A stretch of DNA of 64,000 nt from Streptomyces syringium (lineage in GTDB: Bacteria > Actinomycetota > Actinomycetes > Streptomycetales > Streptomycetaceae): assembly GCF_017876625.1 (NCBI RefSeq), contig NZ_JAGIOH010000001.1, positions 6,717,501 to 6,781,500 on the forward strand, read 5' to 3'. A program made the position numbers and the translations under genes. This document shows, in pieces, positions 26,348 to 38,811 of the stretch; the first letter of the stretch is position 1, and every line of letters starts with the position of its first letter. The notes under the pieces were generated by a model. The model was given only the letters and a program-made list of their open reading frames with translations. It was not told the DNA's origin and did no database searches.

Positions 26348-28144
26348 ATGCGTCACGACGAACCGGACTGGACGCCCCCGCCCGCAGACCCGGAGCAACC
26401 CGCGCAGCTGCGCCGTATCCTCCGCCTCTTCCGCCCCTATCGCGGCCGGCTCGCCCTCGTCGGGCTGCTCGTCGCCGCCTCCTCGCTCGTCTCGGTGGCC
26501 TCGCCGTTCCTGTTGCGCGAGGTCCTCGACGTCGCCATTCCGGACGGCCGCACCGGCCTGCTGAGCCTGTTGGCTCTCGGCATGATCGCCGCAGCCGTCG
26601 TGAACAGCGTCTTCGGCGTTCTGCAGACCCTCATCTCCACCACGGTCGGCCAGCGCGTCATGCACGATCTGCGGACCGCGGTCTACGGCCGGCTCCAGAG
26701 CATGCCGCTGGCCTTCTTCACCAGGACCCGCACCGGCGAGGTGCAGTCCCGGATCGCCAATGACATCGGTGGCATGCAGGCGACCGTGACGTCCACCGCC
26801 ACCTCCCTGGTCTCCAACCTCACCAGTGTGGTCGCCACGGTCGTGGCGATGCTCGCCCTGGACTGGCGCCTGACCGTCGTCTCGCTCCTTCTCCTGCCGG
26901 TGTTCGTATGGATCAGCCGCCGCGTCGGCAGCGAGCGCAAGAAGATCACCTCCCAGCGTCAGCATCAGATGGCGTCCATGGCTGCCATGGTCACGGAATC
27001 GCTGTCCGTCAGCGGGATCCTGCTCGGCCGCACGATGGGCCGTGCCGACTCCCTGACCACGGCCTTCGAGAAGGAGTCCGAGCGGCTGGTCGGGCTCGAA
27101 GTGCGGGCGAACATGGCCGGGCGGTGGAAGATGTCCGTCATCGGCATCGTCATGGCCGCCATGCCCGCCGTCATCTACTGGGCGGCCGGAATAGCCCTGC
27201 GGGCGGACGGGCCGGATATCTCGATCGGTACGCTCGTCGCCTTCGTCTCCCTCCAGCAGGGACTCTTCCGCCCCACGGTCAGCCTGCTGTCCACCGGTGT
27301 GCAGATGCAGGCCTCCCTGGCCCTCTTCCACCGCATCTTCGAGTACCTCGATCTGCCCGTGGACATCGCCGAGCCCGAGAAGCCGGTGCGGCTGGAGAAG
27401 ATCCGCGGTGAGATCCGCTTCGACTCCGTCTCCTTCTCCTACGACCCGTCGGCGGAGACCCTCTCGGACATCGACCTGTCCGTTCCGGCCGGAAGCAGCC
27501 TGGCCGTCGTGGGGCCGACGGGCTCGGGCAAGAGCACGCTCAGCTATCTCGTCCCCCGGCTCTACGACGTCACCGGCGGCCGAGTGCTGATCGACGGAGT
27601 CGACGTCCGCGACCTCGACTTCGACACGCTCGCCCGTGCGGTCGGAGTGGTCTCGCAGGAGACCTATCTCTTCCACGCCTCTGTCGCCGACAATCTCCGC
27701 TTCGCCAAGCCCGATGCGACGGACGACGAGATCAGGGCCGCCGCGCGGGCGGCACAGATCCACGACCACATCGCCTCCCTGCCCGACGGCTACGACACTC
27801 TCGTGGGAGAGCGTGGCTATCGCTTTTCCGGCGGTGAGAAGCAGCGGCTGGCGATAGCCCGGACCATCCTGCGTGACCCGCCCGTGCTCGTCCTGGACGA
27901 GGCGACCAGCGCGCTGGACACCCGTACCGAGCACGCCGTGCAGAAGGCCATCGACGCCTTGTCCGAGGGGCGGACGACGATCACCATCGCGCACCGGCTC
28001 TCCACGATCCGCGACGCCGACCAGATCGTCGTCCTTGACGGCGGTCGGATCGCCGAGCGCGGCACCCATCAGGAACTGCTCGCGGGTGCGGGCCCGTATG
28101 CCGCGCTCGTCCGGCGCGATACGCGGCTCACGGCAAGAGTCTGA
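26348..28144 (+). CDS. ABC multidrug-type exporter (fused permease and ATPase)
   Basis: 598 residues. The six-helix membrane domain covers residues about 40-320. The ATPase domain has Walker A GPTGSGKST near residue 395, Q-loop VVSQETYLF, signature YRFSGGEKQR, Walker B VLVLDEATSALD and switch TIAHRLS. All motifs are intact, so a homodimer is likely. GAAGGAG lies just before ATG 26348. Control by the divergent MarR regulator suggests inducible export of a toxic or signalling compound. The 3' end is 7 nt from the convergent SGNH hydrolase gene. Confidence 0.9.
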   Translation: MRHDEPDWTPPPADPEQPAQLRRILRLFRPYRGRLALVGLLVAASSLVSVASPFLLREVLDVAIPDGRTGLLSLLALGMIAAAVVNSVFGVLQTLISTTVGQRVMHDLRTAVYGRLQSMPLAFFTRTRTGEVQSRIANDIGGMQATVTSTATSLVSNLTSVVATVVAMLALDWRLTVVSLLLLPVFVWISRRVGSERKKITSQRQHQMASMAAMVTESLSVSGILLGRTMGRADSLTTAFEKESERLVGLEVRANMAGRWKMSVIGIVMAAMPAVIYWAAGIALRADGPDISIGTLVAFVSLQQGLFRPTVSLLSTGVQMQASLALFHRIFEYLDLPVDIAEPEKPVRLEKIRGEIRFDSVSFSYDPSAETLSDIDLSVPAGSSLAVVGPTGSGKSTLSYLVPRLYDVTGGRVLIDGVDVRDLDFDTLARAVGVVSQETYLFHASVADNLRFAKPDATDDEIRAAARAAQIHDHIASLPDGYDTLVGERGYRFSGGEKQRLAIARTILRDPPVLVLDEATSALDTRTEHAVQKAIDALSEGRTTITIAHRLSTIRDADQIVVLDGGRIAERGTHQELLAGAGPYAALVRRDTRLTARV

Positions 28145-28151
28145 TCTTCGT

Positions 28152-29429
28152 TCAGAGGACGTCGAGTTCGATGGCCTCGGCCATGACCCGGTAGCCGGCG
28201 TCGTTGGGGTGCTTGCGGTCACCACTGTCGTATGCCGGGTGCAGCACCTGGGGGTCGTCGGGCGAGGCCAGAGCCCGGTCGAAGTCGGCGACCCCGTCGT
28301 ACGCACCGGAGGTGCGGATCCACTCGTTGAGCGCGACGCGCTTCGCCTCGGCCGCCGGGGTGTGGTACTCCGACCCCTTGAACGGCAGGATGGTCGCGCC
28401 GATGACCTTGACACCACGGCTGTGAGCCCGCTCGATCAACTGTCGGTATCCGGCGGTCAACTCCGCCACCGTGACGTCCGGGTTGGGCTTGTACGTCGGC
28501 AGGTCCACCTCGCTGAAGCCGATGTCGTTGAGTCCCGCGAACACCACCACGGAGCGGACACCGGGCTTGTCGAGAACATCGCGTTCGAACCGGTCCACGG
28601 CCCGGTCGCCGTACCAGGCGGAGTCGTTGAGCATGAGGTTTCCACCGATCCCCGCGTTGACGACGGCCAGCGGCCGGCCCGCGGTGGTGAGGCGCTCGGC
28701 GAGCGCGTCGGGGTAGCGGTGGTTCGCCCCTACGGTGGACCCGTAGCCGTCCGTGATGGAGTCCCCGAAAGCCACCACCGTGTCGAAGGGAGTGGCGCTC
28801 CCCGACAGTTCGACGTCGGAGAGGTAGTACCAGGAATGGGTGACCTCGTCGAAGCCCTCACCGCCGACGTCGGCCGTGCGGTCGCCCGTGGCGCGGTAGC
28901 TGTTGGCATACGCCTGCGAGTGGAATGTCGAGGGCCCGGTGGGCTCCTCGAAGTACAGGGTCACGGTCACCGAGTCGAACGGTTCCACCAGCAGTCCCGT
29001 CGCATCGCCGACGGTCTCACCACCGGCGGGGATCGTCACCGAGGTAGCTCCGCCGAACGACAACTGCCTCATGGTGCCGGGGTGGGTGGCGGCACCCTCG
29101 TCGGTCAGCGCGAGAGTCGCGGCGCTGACGGTCAGGGGCTCGGTGCCGAAACGGTTCGACAGCCGGATGCGGGCCGCAGTGCCCCTTCCGGTGAGGCGGA
29201 CGATCTGCCGCACGGACTGCTGAGCGAACCCGGTCTCCGACCAGTTCTCCTCGAAGCCGCTGCTCGGCCGCTGTACCGGTGCCGACCAGCCCGCCGACCA
29301 CAGGGTCGCCGTGGCCGCCCGGCTCCGGGGCCGGCCCTGAGTCCGGTCGTCGGCCCGGCCCCCGGCCCTGCCGAGAGCCGGGGTCGTGACGTCGTACTCC
29401 TGGACGGAGTGCTGTCCCTGAACGGTCAT
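28152..29429 (-). CDS. SGNH/GDSL-family hydrolase
   Basis: 425 residues. An N-terminal beta-sandwich region (residues about 60-200: VRQIVRLTGRGTAARIRLSN, FDSVTVTLYFEEP) precedes a C-terminal SGNH domain with block I FGDSITDGYGS near residue 222, block II Gly in NAGIGGN, block III GLNDIG and block V HPNDAGY, which carries the catalytic Asp and His. It resembles rhamnogalacturonan-acetylesterase or lipase-like Streptomyces proteins. Homologues are usually exported, but no signal peptide is visible from this start or the longer one at 29519. AGGAAGG seven bases before ATG 29429 supports this start. Confidence 0.85.
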   Translation of the reverse strand: MTVQGQHSVQEYDVTTPALGRAGGRADDRTQGRPRSRAATATLWSAGWSAPVQRPSSGFEENWSETGFAQQSVRQIVRLTGRGTAARIRLSNRFGTEPLTVSAATLALTDEGAATHPGTMRQLSFGGATSVTIPAGGETVGDATGLLVEPFDSVTVTLYFEEPTGPSTFHSQAYANSYRATGDRTADVGGEGFDEVTHSWYYLSDVELSGSATPFDTVVAFGDSITDGYGSTVGANHRYPDALAERLTTAGRPLAVVNAGIGGNLMLNDSAWYGDRAVDRFERDVLDKPGVRSVVVFAGLNDIGFSEVDLPTYKPNPDVTVAELTAGYRQLIERAHSRGVKVIGATILPFKGSEYHTPAAEAKRVALNEWIRTSGAYDGVADFDRALASPDDPQVLHPAYDSGDRKHPNDAGYRVMAEAIELDVL

Positions 29430-29567
29430 GATCAAGCCTTCCTCGCGTGATGTGCGGTGCTGAGGAAGAGCCTGCTCCTCGAAGATCGCCCCACCCAGTC
29501 CTCTCCGCGTGGTACGCACCCGGTGCGTACCACTGGCAGGGTCACCTTCGGGATCCGACGGCGTGCG

Positions 29568-30731
29568 TCACTCGTGCGCGTCGGCCTGCGAAGTCGTCGA
29601 GAACTCGGCCCGGATCGCCGCCGTATGCTCCCCGGCGGCGGGCACCGCGCCCATGGCCGCTTCCCTGCCCCGTACCTCGACGGGCGGCAACAGACCGCGC
29701 AGCGGCCCTGCGGGCGAGCCGAAGTCACGCCAGCGCTCGCGTGCCGTCAACTGCGGATGGTCGGCGAACTCCCCGACGGTGCGCAAGCGGGCGTTGGCGA
29801 TGCCGGCGCCGTCGAGGAGGGCGAGGAGCCCGTCCGCCGTATGACGAGCGAAGACCTCCTCCATGACGGCCGTCAGTTCGTCGTCGTGTGCCCGGCGCAG
29901 TGGATTGTCGGCGAAACGCGGGTCACGGATGAGCTCGGGCTGCCGCAGCACCTGTGAGCAGAGGGCCACCCATTCGCGGTCGTTCTGCACGCTCAGGAAC
30001 ACGCGTGCGCCGTCGCCGCACGCGTAGTGCCCGTACGGGGAGATGGACGGGTGCCGGGCCCCGCTGCGGGCGATGGGTGCGCCGCCGTAGGCCTGGGCGA
30101 AGTACGGGTGCCCCATCCACTCGGCGAGCGCGTCGAAGAGGGAGACCGACAGCGCGGAGCCCCGGCCCGTGCGCTCGCGTTCGTACAGCGCGGTCAGAAT
30201 GCCCGTGTAGGCATACATCCCACCGGCGATGTCCGCGATGGAAATGCCCGGACGGGCCGGGGAGTCGGGGCTGCCGGTGATCGACAGCAGCCCGACCTCA
30301 CACTGAACCAGCAGGTCGTAGGCCTTCTTGTCGCGGTAGGGACCTTCGGGGCCGTATCCGGAGACATCACAGGTGATCAAGCGCGGATCGCGGGCACGAA
30401 GCGTCTCGGTGCGGAGGCCCAGCCGGTCGGCCGCGCCGGGGCCGAGGTTCTGGATGAAGACATCGGCGCGGGCCAGCAGCCGGTCGAGCAGCGACCGGTC
30501 AGCGGGGTCCTTGAGGTCGAGGGCGATACTCTCCTTGCCACGATTGATCCAGACGAAGTAGGCGGAGAGCCCCTTGACGCTCCGGTCGTACTCACGGGCG
30601 AAGTCACCTCGGCCCGGTCGTTCGATCTTGATCACGCGTGCACCGAGGTCCGCGAGCTGACGGGTGGCGAACGGCGCGGCGACGGCCTGCTCGAGGGCGA
30701 CGACGGTGATGCCCTGCAGGGGCAGTTCCAT
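29568..30731 (-). CDS. Class III CoA-transferase (CaiB/BaiF family)
   Basis: 387 residues with the family III pattern: LQGITVVALEQAVAAPFATR, LGARVIKIERPGRGDFARE, FVWINRGKESIALDLK and the catalytic-Asp region KKAYDLLVQCEVGLLS near residue 140. These enzymes move CoA between an acyl-CoA and a free acid. The donor and acceptor cannot be told; no acyl-CoA dehydrogenase or transporter is adjacent. GAAGGAG lies directly before ATG 30731. The preceding gene on this strand is the beta-galactosidase, 139 nt away, probably separately transcribed. Confidence 0.87.
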   Translation of the reverse strand: MELPLQGITVVALEQAVAAPFATRQLADLGARVIKIERPGRGDFAREYDRSVKGLSAYFVWINRGKESIALDLKDPADRSLLDRLLARADVFIQNLGPGAADRLGLRTETLRARDPRLITCDVSGYGPEGPYRDKKAYDLLVQCEVGLLSITGSPDSPARPGISIADIAGGMYAYTGILTALYERERTGRGSALSVSLFDALAEWMGHPYFAQAYGGAPIARSGARHPSISPYGHYACGDGARVFLSVQNDREWVALCSQVLRQPELIRDPRFADNPLRRAHDDELTAVMEEVFARHTADGLLALLDGAGIANARLRTVGEFADHPQLTARERWRDFGSPAGPLRGLLPPVEVRGREAAMGAVPAAGEHTAAIRAEFSTTSQADAHE

Positions 30732-30870
30732 CACTCCTCCTTCATCGGCGTGATCATATGACCGGGCCTGTGGACAGTGCACCACCCGCTGGTCCGGGGA
30801 CTTCTACTCTGGCGCTCATGGAAAACGAAACCACCGCCCAAGGGGCGTTGACGGCACGCCCCGGCCGAAG

Positions 30871-33984
<3,114 letters not shown>

Positions 33985-34126
33985 TCAGCTCCAGGGAGGG
34001 ACGTCGGAAGAAGAGGACGCGGGGACGGGACACGGCAGCGACATACGGGGGAAAACCGCCGAAGAGCACGAAGGGCCAGGATCGGACAGGACGCCCGCGC
34101 CCCACAAGCCCCGCGCCCGGCGCGGC

Positions 34127-34816
34127 TCACAACGACCGAGGATCGCCGTCCACCAGGATCACTTCGAGGGTGCGTGGACCATGGACGCCCTCGACCCGGT
34201 CCAGTTCGATGTCGCTGGTCGCGGACGGACCCGAGATCCAGGTCAGCGGCCGTTCGGGAGCCAGCCGTTCGAGGGCCTGCGGCACCGAGTCCACCACCTG
34301 GTCCGCGATCCGCACCACGCACAGATGGTGATCGGGCACGAGTGAGATGCGACGACGGCCCTGGTCCGGGCCCGAGTCGAGGACCACCGTGCCGGTCTCG
34401 GCGATGGCCAGCGCGCATCCGGTGACGACGCTGTCCGCGCTGTCCAGCTCCCGAGGCGTCAGAGCCGCCGCATCCGGCACCAGGTCCACTCGGGCCCCGG
34501 CAAGCCACCCCCGCGGCAGCCCGGCCGGTACGACCACACGGCGGGCACCGCGCGAGGCGAGCAACCGCCCGAGGAGCGGGGGCAGCCCGGCCGGGTCCGT
34601 GCGGTGCACGACGGCGCGGTAGTCCGCGAGATTCTCGGCGAGGAGGGCCACGGACTCGGCGGGTGTCCGCTCGGCGTGGGTGCGGAGATAGTCGCGGACG
34701 ACGGGGTGGTCGCGCGGGCGCTCGTAGCGCGGCACATCGGCCAGCGCGCGCCGGATCCGCCCGAGGACCCGCTCCCTGCTCGCGTCGCCGTCGGCACGGC
34801 CGGAACCGGCACTCAT
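34127..34816 (-). CDS. lutC: Lactate utilisation protein C (LutC/YkgG family)
   Basis: 229 residues of the LUD domain family. It opens ADGDASRERVLGRIRRALAD and includes AVVHRTDPAGLPPLLGRLLA, SVVTGCALAIAETGTVVLDS and a C-terminal TSDIELDRVEGVHGPRTLEV, the conserved end of LutC. LutABC together oxidise L-lactate to pyruvate through an iron-sulfur complex. ATG 34816 overlaps the LutB stop as ATGA. It is the last gene of the operon. No lactate permease or GntR-type LutR regulator is visible nearby. Confidence 0.9.
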   Translation of the reverse strand: MSAGSGRADGDASRERVLGRIRRALADVPRYERPRDHPVVRDYLRTHAERTPAESVALLAENLADYRAVVHRTDPAGLPPLLGRLLASRGARRVVVPAGLPRGWLAGARVDLVPDAAALTPRELDSADSVVTGCALAIAETGTVVLDSGPDQGRRRISLVPDHHLCVVRIADQVVDSVPQALERLAPERPLTWISGPSATSDIELDRVEGVHGPRTLEVILVDGDPRSL

Positions 34817-36342
34817 GAAGCCTGCTCCCGGGGCCGGGTGGCCGTCGGTCCGCCTCGGGTGCGGGCCCACCAGTCCCGGAACGACTCGGCGGGCATCTCG
34901 GGCAGCTCGCGGGAGTCCGTCCAGGTGCGGCCCGGCCCGGGCAGCCGTCGCGGGTGGAAGCGGCGGGTGCGGGCGGCGAGGCGCTGACCGTGCCGGAGCG
35001 CGGCGGGGTGGTCGAGGACCCAGCCGGCGGTTCGCATCAGCGCCCGTTCGGCGGCGTGCTTCCTGGCCGGTTTGATGACGGTCCTGGTGCCGCGGACGGT
35101 CACCTCGCCGCCTTCCACGACCCGCTCGCGCAGGTGAACGAGGACCTCCGGGATATCGATGGCGACCGGGCAGGCGTCGTAGCAGGCGCCGCACAGAGAG
35201 GAGGCGTAGGGAAGGGATTCCTCCAGCGGGGAGATGAGGCCGCGCAACTGCGGTGTGAGGATCGCGCCGATCGGTCCGGGATAGGGCGAGCCGTACGCGT
35301 GCCCACCGGCCCGCTCGTACACGGGACAGACGTTCAGGCAGGCCGAACAGCGGATGCAGCGCAGTGCCTGGCGGCCGACCCGGTCGGCGAGCGTGTCGGT
35401 GCGACCGTTGTCGAGCAGCACGAGGTGGAAGGCGCGTGGACCGTCCTCGGCGGTGGTCCCCGTCCACATAGAGGTGTACGGGTTCATGCGCTCGGCGGTC
35501 GAGGAGCGGGGGAGCAGTTGGAGGAAGACCTCCAGGTCCTGCCAGGTCGGCACGGTCTTCTCGATGCCGACGACGGAGATCAGGGTCTCCGGGAGGGTGA
35601 GGCACATCCGGCCGTTGCCCTCGGACTCCACGACCACGAGGGTGCCGGTCTCGGCCACCATGAAGTTGGCGCCCGAGATCGCGACCTTGCTCCTCAGGAA
35701 CTTCTCGCGCAGGTGCAGCCGGGCGGCTTCGGCGAGATCGGCGGGGCGGTCCGTGAGCCCTTCCGGTGCCGGGCGCCCCCACTGCGCCATCCGGTCGCGG
35801 AAGATGTCGCGGATCTCGCCCCGGTTGCGGTGGATGGCGGGGACCAGGATGTGTGAGGGCAGATCGTCGCCGAGCTGCACGATCAGCTCGGCGAGGTCGG
35901 TCTCGTACGCCCGGATCCCCGCCTCCGCGAGGGCGGCGTTGAGTCCGATCTCCTGGGTGACCATGGACTTGACCTTGACGACTTCGCGCTCGCCGGTGGC
36001 GCGCACGAGGTCGGTGACGATGCGGTTCGCCTCGGCGGCGTCCGCCGCCCAGTGGACGGTGCCCCCGGCCCGGGTCACGTTCTCCTCCAACCGCACGAGA
36101 TAGTGGTCGAGGTGACGCAGGGTCCGGTCCTTGATGGCGGCTCCGGCGGCGCGCAGCCGCTCCCAGTCGTCCAGCTCGGCGACGGCCGCGGCGCGCTTGG
36201 CGCGGATGGTGTGCGTCGCGTGCCGCAGGTTGGCGCGCAGCCCGCCGTCCCGGGTCGAGACGGCGGCGGCTCGGGGAAATGCGGGCATGCCCAGGTACGT
36301 CGCGTGGGCGGAGCCGTCCGTAGGGCGCTCGGGGCCGCTCAC
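34813..36342 (-). CDS. lutB: Lactate utilisation iron-sulfur protein B
   Basis: 509 residues. The N-terminal LUD-like domain contains VVKVKSMVTQEIGLNAALA and ISGANFMVAETGTLVVVES. Two ferredoxin-like Fe-S motifs, CIRCSACLNVCP near residue 310 and CGACYDACP near residue 360, follow. This is the central Fe-S subunit of the LutABC L-lactate oxidation complex. GTG 36342 overlaps the LutA stop as GTGA and gives a normal N-terminus; a longer ATG at 36564 would read through LutA in a shadow frame. Confidence 0.92.
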   Translation of the reverse strand: MSGPERPTDGSAHATYLGMPAFPRAAAVSTRDGGLRANLRHATHTIRAKRAAAVAELDDWERLRAAGAAIKDRTLRHLDHYLVRLEENVTRAGGTVHWAADAAEANRIVTDLVRATGEREVVKVKSMVTQEIGLNAALAEAGIRAYETDLAELIVQLGDDLPSHILVPAIHRNRGEIRDIFRDRMAQWGRPAPEGLTDRPADLAEAARLHLREKFLRSKVAISGANFMVAETGTLVVVESEGNGRMCLTLPETLISVVGIEKTVPTWQDLEVFLQLLPRSSTAERMNPYTSMWTGTTAEDGPRAFHLVLLDNGRTDTLADRVGRQALRCIRCSACLNVCPVYERAGGHAYGSPYPGPIGAILTPQLRGLISPLEESLPYASSLCGACYDACPVAIDIPEVLVHLRERVVEGGEVTVRGTRTVIKPARKHAAERALMRTAGWVLDHPAALRHGQRLAARTRRFHPRRLPGPGRTWTDSRELPEMPAESFRDWWARTRGGPTATRPREQAS

Positions 36343-37091
36343 AGGACGCTGCCTTCCGTGCTGGCGAGGATCTCCGCGATATGGACGGGGCGGACGGCGG
36401 AGCCACTGCGGGCGAGCGTGCCGCCGATGTGCACAAGACAGGAGTTGTCGACCGCGCACACGGCCGCCGCACCGGTGTCGTCGAGCGCGCGGGCCTTGTC
36501 GGCACCCATCGCGGCGGAGACGGCGGGGTTCTTGACGGCGAAGGTGCCACCGAAGCCGCAGCACTCCTCGGCCCCGGCGAGCTCCCGCAGTTCGATGCCA
36601 CGCACCTTCTCCAGGAGCCGCAGCGGCCGGTCACCGAGGCGCAGTACCCGCAGTCCATGACAGGTGGGGTGGTAGGTGACGGTGTGCGGAAAGTACGCCC
36701 CGACGTCCGTCACCCCCAGGATGTCGACCAGGAACTCGGTCAGCTCATGGGTCTTGGCCACCGCTCCCGCCGCCGCCTCGGACATCGCGTCGCCCCGCCC
36801 CTCGGCAGCCGCTTTGGCGGCGATCCGCGGGTAGTTGTCACGGATCATCGCCGCACAGGAACCGGACGGGGTCACCACGTGGTCGACGTCCTGGAAGGCG
36901 GTGGCGTAGCGGCGCATCAGGGGTTCCGCCAGATGGCGGTAGCCCGTGTTGAACTGCGGCTGACCGCAACAGCTCTGCGCCATGGGGAAGGCGACCTGGA
37001 CGCCCAACCGCTCCAGCAGGGTGACGACGGCCTGACCGGTGCGCGGGTAGAGCGTGTCATTGACGCAGGTGATGAACAGCCCCACACGCAT
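36339..37091 (-). CDS. lutA: Lactate utilisation protein A (cysteine-rich CCG domain)
   Basis: 250 residues with two CCG domains, SCCGQPQFNTGY and ECCGFGGTFAVK, typical of LutA and GlpC-like subunits that hold [4Fe-4S] or handle electrons from lactate to quinone. GAGGAGG lies four bases before ATG 37091, a strong site. It is translationally coupled to LutB by a 4-bp overlap, and its start is only 18 nt from the stop of the upstream flavin monooxygenase gene, so the four genes probably form one transcript. Confidence 0.92.
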   Translation of the reverse strand: MRVGLFITCVNDTLYPRTGQAVVTLLERLGVQVAFPMAQSCCGQPQFNTGYRHLAEPLMRRYATAFQDVDHVVTPSGSCAAMIRDNYPRIAAKAAAEGRGDAMSEAAAGAVAKTHELTEFLVDILGVTDVGAYFPHTVTYHPTCHGLRVLRLGDRPLRLLEKVRGIELRELAGAEECCGFGGTFAVKNPAVSAAMGADKARALDDTGAAAVCAVDNSCLVHIGGTLARSGSAVRPVHIAEILASTEGSVL

Positions 37092-37109
37092 GATTCCTCC
37101 TCGCGCGGC

Positions 37110-38255
37110 TCATACTGCCGCAGCGACCGCGTGCTGTGAAGGATCGTCCACGTGGCGGTCCTTGGGGCCTCCGACGGGTCCGGCACCGGGCTCGGCGAAC
37201 AGCGACCGGATCTCCCGTACGGCCTCCCGGCCCGCCCGGTTCGCGCCGATGGTGCTCGCCGAAGGCCCGTATCCGACCAGGTGCACGCGAGAGTCACGGA
37301 CGGCCCGCGTGCCCTCGACGCGGATGCCGCCGCCCGGCTCGCGCAGCCGGAGCGGTGCCAGGTGGTCGATGGCGGGGCGGAAGCCGGTGGCCCAGACGAT
37401 GACGTCGGCGTCGACGCGGTGGCCGTCGGCCCACGTCACACCGTTGGGCGTGATGCGGTCGAACATCGGCAGCCGTTCGAGAACACCCGCGGACCGGGCT
37501 CGTTCCATGGCCGCCGTCATGGGCAGCCCGGTCACGGACACCACACTCTGCGGCGGCAGCCCCCGCCGTACGCGCTCCTCGACCCGCGCGACGGCTTCCC
37601 TGCTGCGGGCCTCGTCGAAGGGGCCCTCGCGGAAGAGCGGAGGACGCCGGGTCACCCACGTCGTTGCCGCGGCCACCTCGGCGATCTCCATCAGATGTTG
37701 CACACCCGAGGTCCCACCCCCGACGACCACGACACGCTGCCCGGCGAACTCCTGCGGGCCCGGATAGTCGGCCGTATGCAGCTGCCGGCCGCGAAAGTGC
37801 TCCTGACCGGGGTAGCGGGGCCAGAACGGGCGGTCCCAGGTGCCGGTCGCGTTGATCAGGGCCCGTGGCGCCCAGACGCCCTCGGACGTCTCGGCCCACA
37901 GCCGCCCATGCGGCCCCTCCCGCACCGCGCTCACCTCGACCGGGCGGTGCACCCGCAGATCGAACGCCTCCTCGTACTCCGCGAAGTAGCCGCCGATCAC
38001 CTCGGCGGACGGCATGGAGTCGTCCGCTCCCGTCAGCTCCCTGCCCGGCAGCGCGTGCATGCCGTGCACCCTGCCGTAGGTCAGCGACGGCCAGCGGAAC
38101 TGCCAGGCGCCGCCCGGGCGCGGCGAGTGATCCAGAACGACGAAGTCCCGGTCGGGCTCGTACCTCGCCCGGCGCAGGTGATACGCGCTGGACAGCCCTG
38201 CCTGCCCGGCGCCCACCACGACGACCTCGACCTCACGCGACCGGATTTTGTTCAT
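37110..38255 (-). CDS. Flavin-containing monooxygenase-like NAD(P)/FAD oxidoreductase
   Basis: 381 residues. The FAD-binding motif VVVVGAGQAGLSSAYHLRRA is at residues about 11-30, and the NADPH-binding motif VVVVGGGTSGVQ near residue 170. VIVWATGFRP near residue 285 is the C-terminal FAD motif typical of FMO and Baeyer-Villiger-like enzymes. It probably inserts oxygen into a nucleophilic N or S atom or a ketone, but the substrate is unknown. It is directly upstream of lutABC with an 18-nt gap, an unusual association. The start ATG 38255 lies after a divergent promoter shared with the YjbQ gene. Confidence 0.83.
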   Translation of the reverse strand: MNKIRSREVEVVVVGAGQAGLSSAYHLRRARYEPDRDFVVLDHSPRPGGAWQFRWPSLTYGRVHGMHALPGRELTGADDSMPSAEVIGGYFAEYEEAFDLRVHRPVEVSAVREGPHGRLWAETSEGVWAPRALINATGTWDRPFWPRYPGQEHFRGRQLHTADYPGPQEFAGQRVVVVGGGTSGVQHLMEIAEVAAATTWVTRRPPLFREGPFDEARSREAVARVEERVRRGLPPQSVVSVTGLPMTAAMERARSAGVLERLPMFDRITPNGVTWADGHRVDADVIVWATGFRPAIDHLAPLRLREPGGGIRVEGTRAVRDSRVHLVGYGPSASTIGANRAGREAVREIRSLFAEPGAGPVGGPKDRHVDDPSQHAVAAAV

Positions 38256-38349
38256 GATTCCACTAACAGTGGCGACGCTCGCGGTCTTCCCGCTCCTCGC
38301 ACCCTCCCCGGAGCCGGGTCGCGTGCCCGCCACCGGGCAAGATGGGAGC

Positions 38350-38772
38350 ATGACCGAAACGTTCCGTACGCATGTCCTCGACGTCTCCACCGGCACTTCG
38401 GAGACCGTGTACGACCTCACGCGAGACTGTGAGGAATTCTTGCGCGCCGTGGCCGCGGGCCGCGACGGCCTGCTCAATATTTTCGTGCCGCACGCCACCG
38501 CCGGAGTGGCCGTTCTGGAGACGGGCGCGGGCAGTGACGACGACCTGCTCGCCGCGCTGCGGGACCTGCTGCCGGCGGACGACCGCTGGCGGCACCGGCA
38601 CGGGAGCCCCGGCCACGGCCGGGATCATGTCCTTCCGGCGCTCGTGCCGCCGCACGCGACGCTCCCCGTCCTCGGCGGACGGCTGGAACTGGGCACCTGG
38701 CAGTCCGTGTGTCTGGTGGATACCAACCGGGACAACCCGGACCGCCAGGTGCGGCTGACCTTTCTCGGCTGA
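38350..38772 (+). CDS. YjbQ/UPF0047 family protein
   Basis: 140 residues with the conserved HATAGVAVLETGAGSD, then WRHRHGSPGHGRDHVLPALV and LGTWQSVCLVDTNRDNPDRQ, a pattern of His and Asp residues that bind metal in the YjbQ family. Some members have thiamine phosphate synthase activity in vitro, but the physiological role is unsettled. GGGAG lies before ATG 38350. It is divergent from the monooxygenase and convergent with the D,D-carboxypeptidase gene. Confidence 0.85.
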   Translation: MTETFRTHVLDVSTGTSETVYDLTRDCEEFLRAVAAGRDGLLNIFVPHATAGVAVLETGAGSDDDLLAALRDLLPADDRWRHRHGSPGHGRDHVLPALVPPHATLPVLGGRLELGTWQSVCLVDTNRDNPDRQVRLTFLG

Positions 38773-38811
38773 CCGCCCGGCGGCCGGTCGGCCTCGGCTC
38801 AGCCGGGTGCG

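Noticed and set aside
34127-36658. An 843-codon frame that appeared to fuse LutC with upstream sequence
   Set aside because: Only the last 229 codons are LutC-like; the rest is the shadow frame of LutB. LutC starts at 34816 in an ATGA overlap.
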